DNA of 15,823 nt from Chloroflexota bacterium (GTDB lineage Bacteria > Chloroflexota > UBA11872 > VXOZ01): NCBI GenBank assembly GCA_009839775.1, contig VXOZ01000347.1, positions 1-15,823 on the forward strand, in the 5' to 3' direction. Shown here piece by piece: positions 13,405 to 15,823 of the stretch. A program made the position numbers and the translations under genes. The notes beneath the pieces are model-generated. The model was not told the DNA's origin, ran no database searches, and was given only the letters and a program-made list of their open reading frames with translations. Within the stretch, counting starts at the first letter, position 1; each line of letters begins with the position of its first letter.

Positions 13405-13433
13405 ATGCGACAACATTGGGGACAAGCCCCCGC
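13405..13433 (+). repeat. GCGGGGG-type unit with ATGCGACAACATT arm, copy B
   Basis: It is the inverted partner of 13183-13211, with one base changed in the ATGCGACA(A/G)CATT arm and the 5-base loop reversed (ACAAG against CTTGT). CGCTACGG follows, similar to the flanks of other repeats here. Confidence 0.65.
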
Positions 13434-13500
13434 GCTACGGCGCTCTCACCCTCTATTTTGAGCAATGACAGGTAAGTCTACTGTAGCTTATGGCACTGGC

Positions 13501-15018
13501 TCATGCCTCGACCGTCGACTCTGCCGCATTGCCGCCGTGTTCCCGGCGTGACGAGGATGAGACAGGCTCCCGAAACGCGACATCCTCCAATGCGGAGAGC
13601 AGCCCGAAGAGTATCCCCAGCAGGATGCCGATGCTGTGCACGAAGAGGCTATCCACGAGGCTGTGGGCGGAGAAGGCGGCCAGACTGCCCATGAGTCCCA
13701 GCGCCAGCATGCGCCCCCAGGCATCCGGCGACTGCCGCCACGCGCGTATGGCCAGACGCCACGCCACGAGCAAGAAGAGCAGAAAGGCTATGAGGGTGAG
13801 CACCCCGCCTTCCGCCGCCAGATTCAGGTAGTAATTGTGGGCGTGGCCGACGCCCGTCGGCCAGCCAGGTAGGGCATACACCTCATACGCTTTGGGGTAG
13901 TTGCCAATGCCGACGCCAAGGTAGGGGTTTTCGGCGAACATCCGCCAGCCGGCGTACCATTGCGAGACCCTTTCCAAGATGGCCCAGTTGTCGGCGTTGG
14001 GACCGGCGCGCAACTCCTGCGCCAAGCGCGTGCCGTACACGAACAGGTCGGTAACGCGGGAGAGTACGGCCTCGGGAATCACGCCCAAGATGAGAACGAT
14101 CAGGGTTGCGGTGAAGCCGCAGTATGCCAACGCGATGGCGCGCAGCCGGTTGCGTTGGCTTTCCAGCAGCCAGACCAGGCTCAGCGCCGCCAAGGTTCCC
14201 AGCCACGCGCCCCGCGAGAGACTTACCAGAATACCGCACGCGATTGCCAGGGCGATGCCCCACCCCACCAGTCGCAAGCCGGGCCGCGGCGCCATTAACG
14301 CCATGGCTAACGCAACCGGCAGGATGAGCGCCAGGTAGCCGCCGTACGGGTTCGGTTGTCCGAAAGTCCCGTGCGCCCGCATCAGAATGCCCCCGGCGAG
14401 GAAGTGCGGCGGACCGATGCGGAAAGCGACCTGCAGCAGGCCGATGCCTACCTCGGCCAGCGCCGCCAGCAGCAGCACTCCCACCAAGCCGGCGAGCACG
14501 CGGCGGCTCCGTACCGTGGTAGCGGTGACGAGGTAGATGACGAAGAGTTCAGCCCACTTGCTGATTTCCTTGATGCTCAGCAGCAGGCTCTCGGCGGTGA
14601 GCGCCGAAAGCACCATGGGTATGAGCGCGATGACGATTGGTATAGTCAGTGTGGGCAGCGCGGGTGCGCGCCAACGTCCCGCGAGCATACCCGCCAGCCA
14701 GGCGAGGCCAATGAGCGCTATCAGCGGTTCGTTGATCGTAATATCGACGTTGTCCGGCAGGCTGATGGTGCGCACGCTGCCAAAAGGAACGGTAAAGAGA
14801 AGCATGCCGACGCCCACAAGCGGATGGGCAAAGACGGCCAGGGTTCCCGCGACCGCGCCAAATGTCAGAAGCGCCCACAGGGGAGGCAAGAACCATGCGA
14901 CGAGGAGGACGGCAAGCATGCCGAGGACGCCAAGTATGCGCCATCTTTGCAGCGAAAGACGTTGGCGGGCGTGAAATTGGTCGGAGAGCGTAGCCAAATG
15001 TCCTATCATGGATTTCAC
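13501..15018 (-). CDS. O-antigen ligase / Wzy-type polymerase family membrane protein
   Basis: This is a multi-pass inner-membrane protein of up to 505 residues that should join or polymerise lipid-linked glycans on the outer face of the membrane. About ten or more hydrophobic segments are visible, grouped in residues 28-75, 98-145, 156-200, 226-317 and 404-478. A large soluble loop (about 320-403) carries the family signature ENPYLGVGIGNY (363-374) and GHAHNYYLNLAAEGG (391-405). Other typical pieces are FGQPNPYGGYLA (219-230) and SLSRGAW (266-272). The start is unclear: GTG at 15018 or ATG at 15009 (three residues shorter), neither with a clear Shine-Dalgarno. The tail (484-505) is Ser/Arg/Glu-rich and probably cytosolic. 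WaaL-type ligase, Wzy polymerase and protein O-glycosylase roles cannot be separated by sequence alone. Confidence 0.85.
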   Translation of the reverse strand: MKSMIGHLATLSDQFHARQRLSLQRWRILGVLGMLAVLLVAWFLPPLWALLTFGAVAGTLAVFAHPLVGVGMLLFTVPFGSVRTISLPDNVDITINEPLIALIGLAWLAGMLAGRWRAPALPTLTIPIVIALIPMVLSALTAESLLLSIKEISKWAELFVIYLVTATTVRSRRVLAGLVGVLLLAALAEVGIGLLQVAFRIGPPHFLAGGILMRAHGTFGQPNPYGGYLALILPVALAMALMAPRPGLRLVGWGIALAIACGILVSLSRGAWLGTLAALSLVWLLESQRNRLRAIALAYCGFTATLIVLILGVIPEAVLSRVTDLFVYGTRLAQELRAGPNADNWAILERVSQWYAGWRMFAENPYLGVGIGNYPKAYEVYALPGWPTGVGHAHNYYLNLAAEGGVLTLIAFLLFLLVAWRLAIRAWRQSPDAWGRMLALGLMGSLAAFSAHSLVDSLFVHSIGILLGILFGLLSALEDVAFREPVSSSSRREHGGNAAESTVEA

Positions 15019-15052
15019 TATAGCATGGGGTGGCGCGGCGCCGATTTCCCCT

Positions 15053-15118
15053 CAACCCGGCCCTCCCCTGTAAAGACCGGGTTGACGGGTAACACTTGTT
15101 CGGGTTGATAGGTTACAC
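15053..15118. repeat. Stem-loop plus tandem 18-base repeat, transposon-end-like
   Basis: CAACCCGG (15053-15060) and CCGGGTTG (15077-15084) form an 8-base inverted repeat with a 16-base loop. Overlapping it, CGGGTTGACGGGTAACAC (15078-15095) and CGGGTTGATAGGTTACAC (15101-15118) are a direct repeat with 15 of 18 matches and a 23-base period. On the minus strand this reads GTGTAACC-like then GTGTTACC-like, a pattern I associate from memory with ends of IS481-type elements. No transposase is adjacent, so it would be a solitary end; a paired operator for the flanking divergent genes is the main alternative. Confidence 0.45.
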
Positions 15119-15258
15119 ATTTTGCTGAGTGACAAATACGGGCGCTTCGCGTCGGACCGAGAAGAAGACTCTTGAGGCAACACAATGCGCTCAGATCCAA
15201 CGCGTAATCTGTGACAGGGCAACAAACCGTTGTAGTTCTAAAGCGAGCGAGCCATTCG

Positions 15259-15823
15259 ATGAAACGAGAGCGTGAGCCGCTGCGCTGGCGGGAAGTGGCC
15301 CAAGCGGTGCGGCAGCAACATATCGGTCGCAGCGTGGTCTATCGCACGGAAGTCGATTCCACAATGGAGGTCTGCCACGCGTTGGCGCGCGCGGGCGCTG
15401 ATCCCGGAGTGGTTGTGGTGACCGACGCCCAGAGCGCCGGGCGGGGCCGGCAGGGCCGCGCCTGGCAAGCGCGGCCTTCTACTTGCCTGCTTTTCTCGGT
15501 GCTCTTGCGGCCTGCGTTGACGCGCGACCAGTGGCCGCACGTGTTGTGGCCGTTGTCGCTGGCTCTGCAGGAAGCCACGCAGAGCGTTACCGGCCTCCAA
15601 ACAGCGATCAAGTGGCCGAATGACCTTGTGTTTGGCGGTAAGAAGCTCGGGGGTCTGCTTGCCGAGACGGCGGCAAACGGCGTGGTGGTCGGCGCGGGCC
15701 TTAACGTCAATTTCCCCGCAGCCGCCCTTGCGCTCGACCAGCCGCTTACCACGCTCTCAGACGCATTGGGGCAGCCGGTCTGCCGCGAAGAACTCTTGAT
15801 CGCCAGCCTGCGGTCATTCGAGC
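15259..15823 (+). CDS. birA: Biotin--[acetyl-CoA carboxylase] ligase, N-terminal part (runs off right edge)
   Basis: It attaches biotin, through biotinyl-AMP, to the carrier domain of biotin enzymes such as acetyl-CoA carboxylase in the cytosol. I translated it by hand from the + strand: 188 codons are visible. Motifs are EVDSTMEV (31-38), the adenylate-binding loop SAGRGRQGRAWQ (59-70), KWPNDLVFGGKKLGGLLAE (118-136) with catalytic-type K118 and N121, and GAGLNVNFP (145-153). The chain starts only about 30 residues before the catalytic EVDST motif, so there is no room for the N-terminal helix-turn-helix of bifunctional BirA; it should be a ligase only and not a biotin-operon repressor. ATG 15259 is preferred; an in-frame GTG at 15211 lacks a ribosome binding site. 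The SD is weak (GAGCGAG). Confidence 0.93.
   Translation, partial: MKREREPLRWREVAQAVRQQHIGRSVVYRTEVDSTMEVCHALARAGADPGVVVVTDAQSAGRGRQGRAWQARPSTCLLFSVLLRPALTRDQWPHVLWPLSLALQEATQSVTGLQTAIKWPNDLVFGGKKLGGLLAETAANGVVVGAGLNVNFPAAALALDQPLTTLSDALGQPVCREELLIASLRSFE

Larger units (their letters stand above)
13050..13500. other. 451-base convergent spacer packed with palindromic repeats
   Basis: The spacer lies between two converging genes and has no supported gene. It holds, in order: the GCGCAGGTT hairpin (13110-13136), a GCGGGGG repeat unit (13183-13211), a CCCCTCTCC-type repeat (13242-13276), a GGCAGGC/GCCTGCC stem (13281-13313), a decayed GGTTGCAAACC copy (13329-13350), a GTGGGGGC/GCCCCCGC hairpin (13386-13404) and a second GCGGGGG-type unit (13405-13433). 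Confidence 0.7.

Noticed and set aside
13050..13500. A CRISPR array
   Set aside because: The repeat units differ in sequence and orientation, spacing is irregular, and no unit recurs with regular unique spacers; no cas genes are near.
14356..15108. A 250-codon open frame on the plus strand
   Set aside because: It is antisense to the O-antigen-ligase-type gene; its product is a low-complexity hydrophilic sequence rich in Arg, Gln and His, as expected from a shadow of a membrane protein gene.

Overview
The window is a GC-rich bacterial chromosomal segment (it looks near 60% GC, not computed) with 13 protein genes, two of them cut by the window edges. It has no rRNA, tRNA, CRISPR array or intact transposase that I can recognise. 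The gene families, the short-spaced genes separated by palindromic repeat-bearing spacers, and the pairing of a TPR lipoprotein with an O-antigen-ligase-type membrane protein would fit a Chloroflexota-like or similar environmental bacterium. That is an impression from memory, not a result; no phylogenetic marker in the window settles it.

Layout, left to right. 1-3543 (minus strand): a Gfo/Idh/MocA oxidoreductase, then a class III PLP enzyme of the glutamate-1-semialdehyde aminomutase-like group, then the N-terminal part of formate--tetrahydrofolate ligase running off the left edge. 3801-6421 (plus strand): NAD synthesis encoded by two overlapping genes (glutaminase half and NAD synthase half), followed by rsmI, the 16S rRNA C1402 2'-O-methyltransferase. 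6752-7993 (plus): a DegT/DnrJ/EryC1/StrS-type PLP enzyme. 8190-10367 (minus): a second Gfo/Idh/MocA oxidoreductase followed by a NodB-type polysaccharide deacetylase-like protein. 10556-11497 (plus, divergent): a fumarylacetoacetate hydrolase family enzyme. 11871-13049 (plus): a lipoprotein with ten TPR units. 13501-15018 (minus, convergent with the TPR gene): a multi-pass O-antigen ligase/Wzy-type protein. 15259-15823 (plus): the start of a biotin--protein ligase without a DNA-binding domain.

Functionally the window mixes housekeeping genes (fhs, split nadE, rsmI, birA) with accessory sugar or carbonyl metabolism genes (two Gfo/Idh enzymes, two PLP enzymes, a deacetylase and an FAH-family enzyme) and envelope genes (TPR lipoprotein, O-antigen ligase type). 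The accessory genes sit in small units of one or two genes and do not make one obvious pathway.

The most unusual content is between the genes. Several families of short palindromic repeats fill the convergent and tandem spacers: a hairpin with the loop GAGCTTGTCGA (two copies with compensatory stem changes), a GCGCAGGTT/AACCTGCGC hairpin with a TACCGG flank, GCGGGGG/CCCCCGC hairpins, CCCTCTCC-type palindromes and others. They are densest in the convergent spacers 7994-8189 and 13050-13500, and I saw none in the clearly divergent promoter-bearing spacers. A tandem repeat resembling a transposon end lies at 15078-15118. I found no clearly new multi-gene system.
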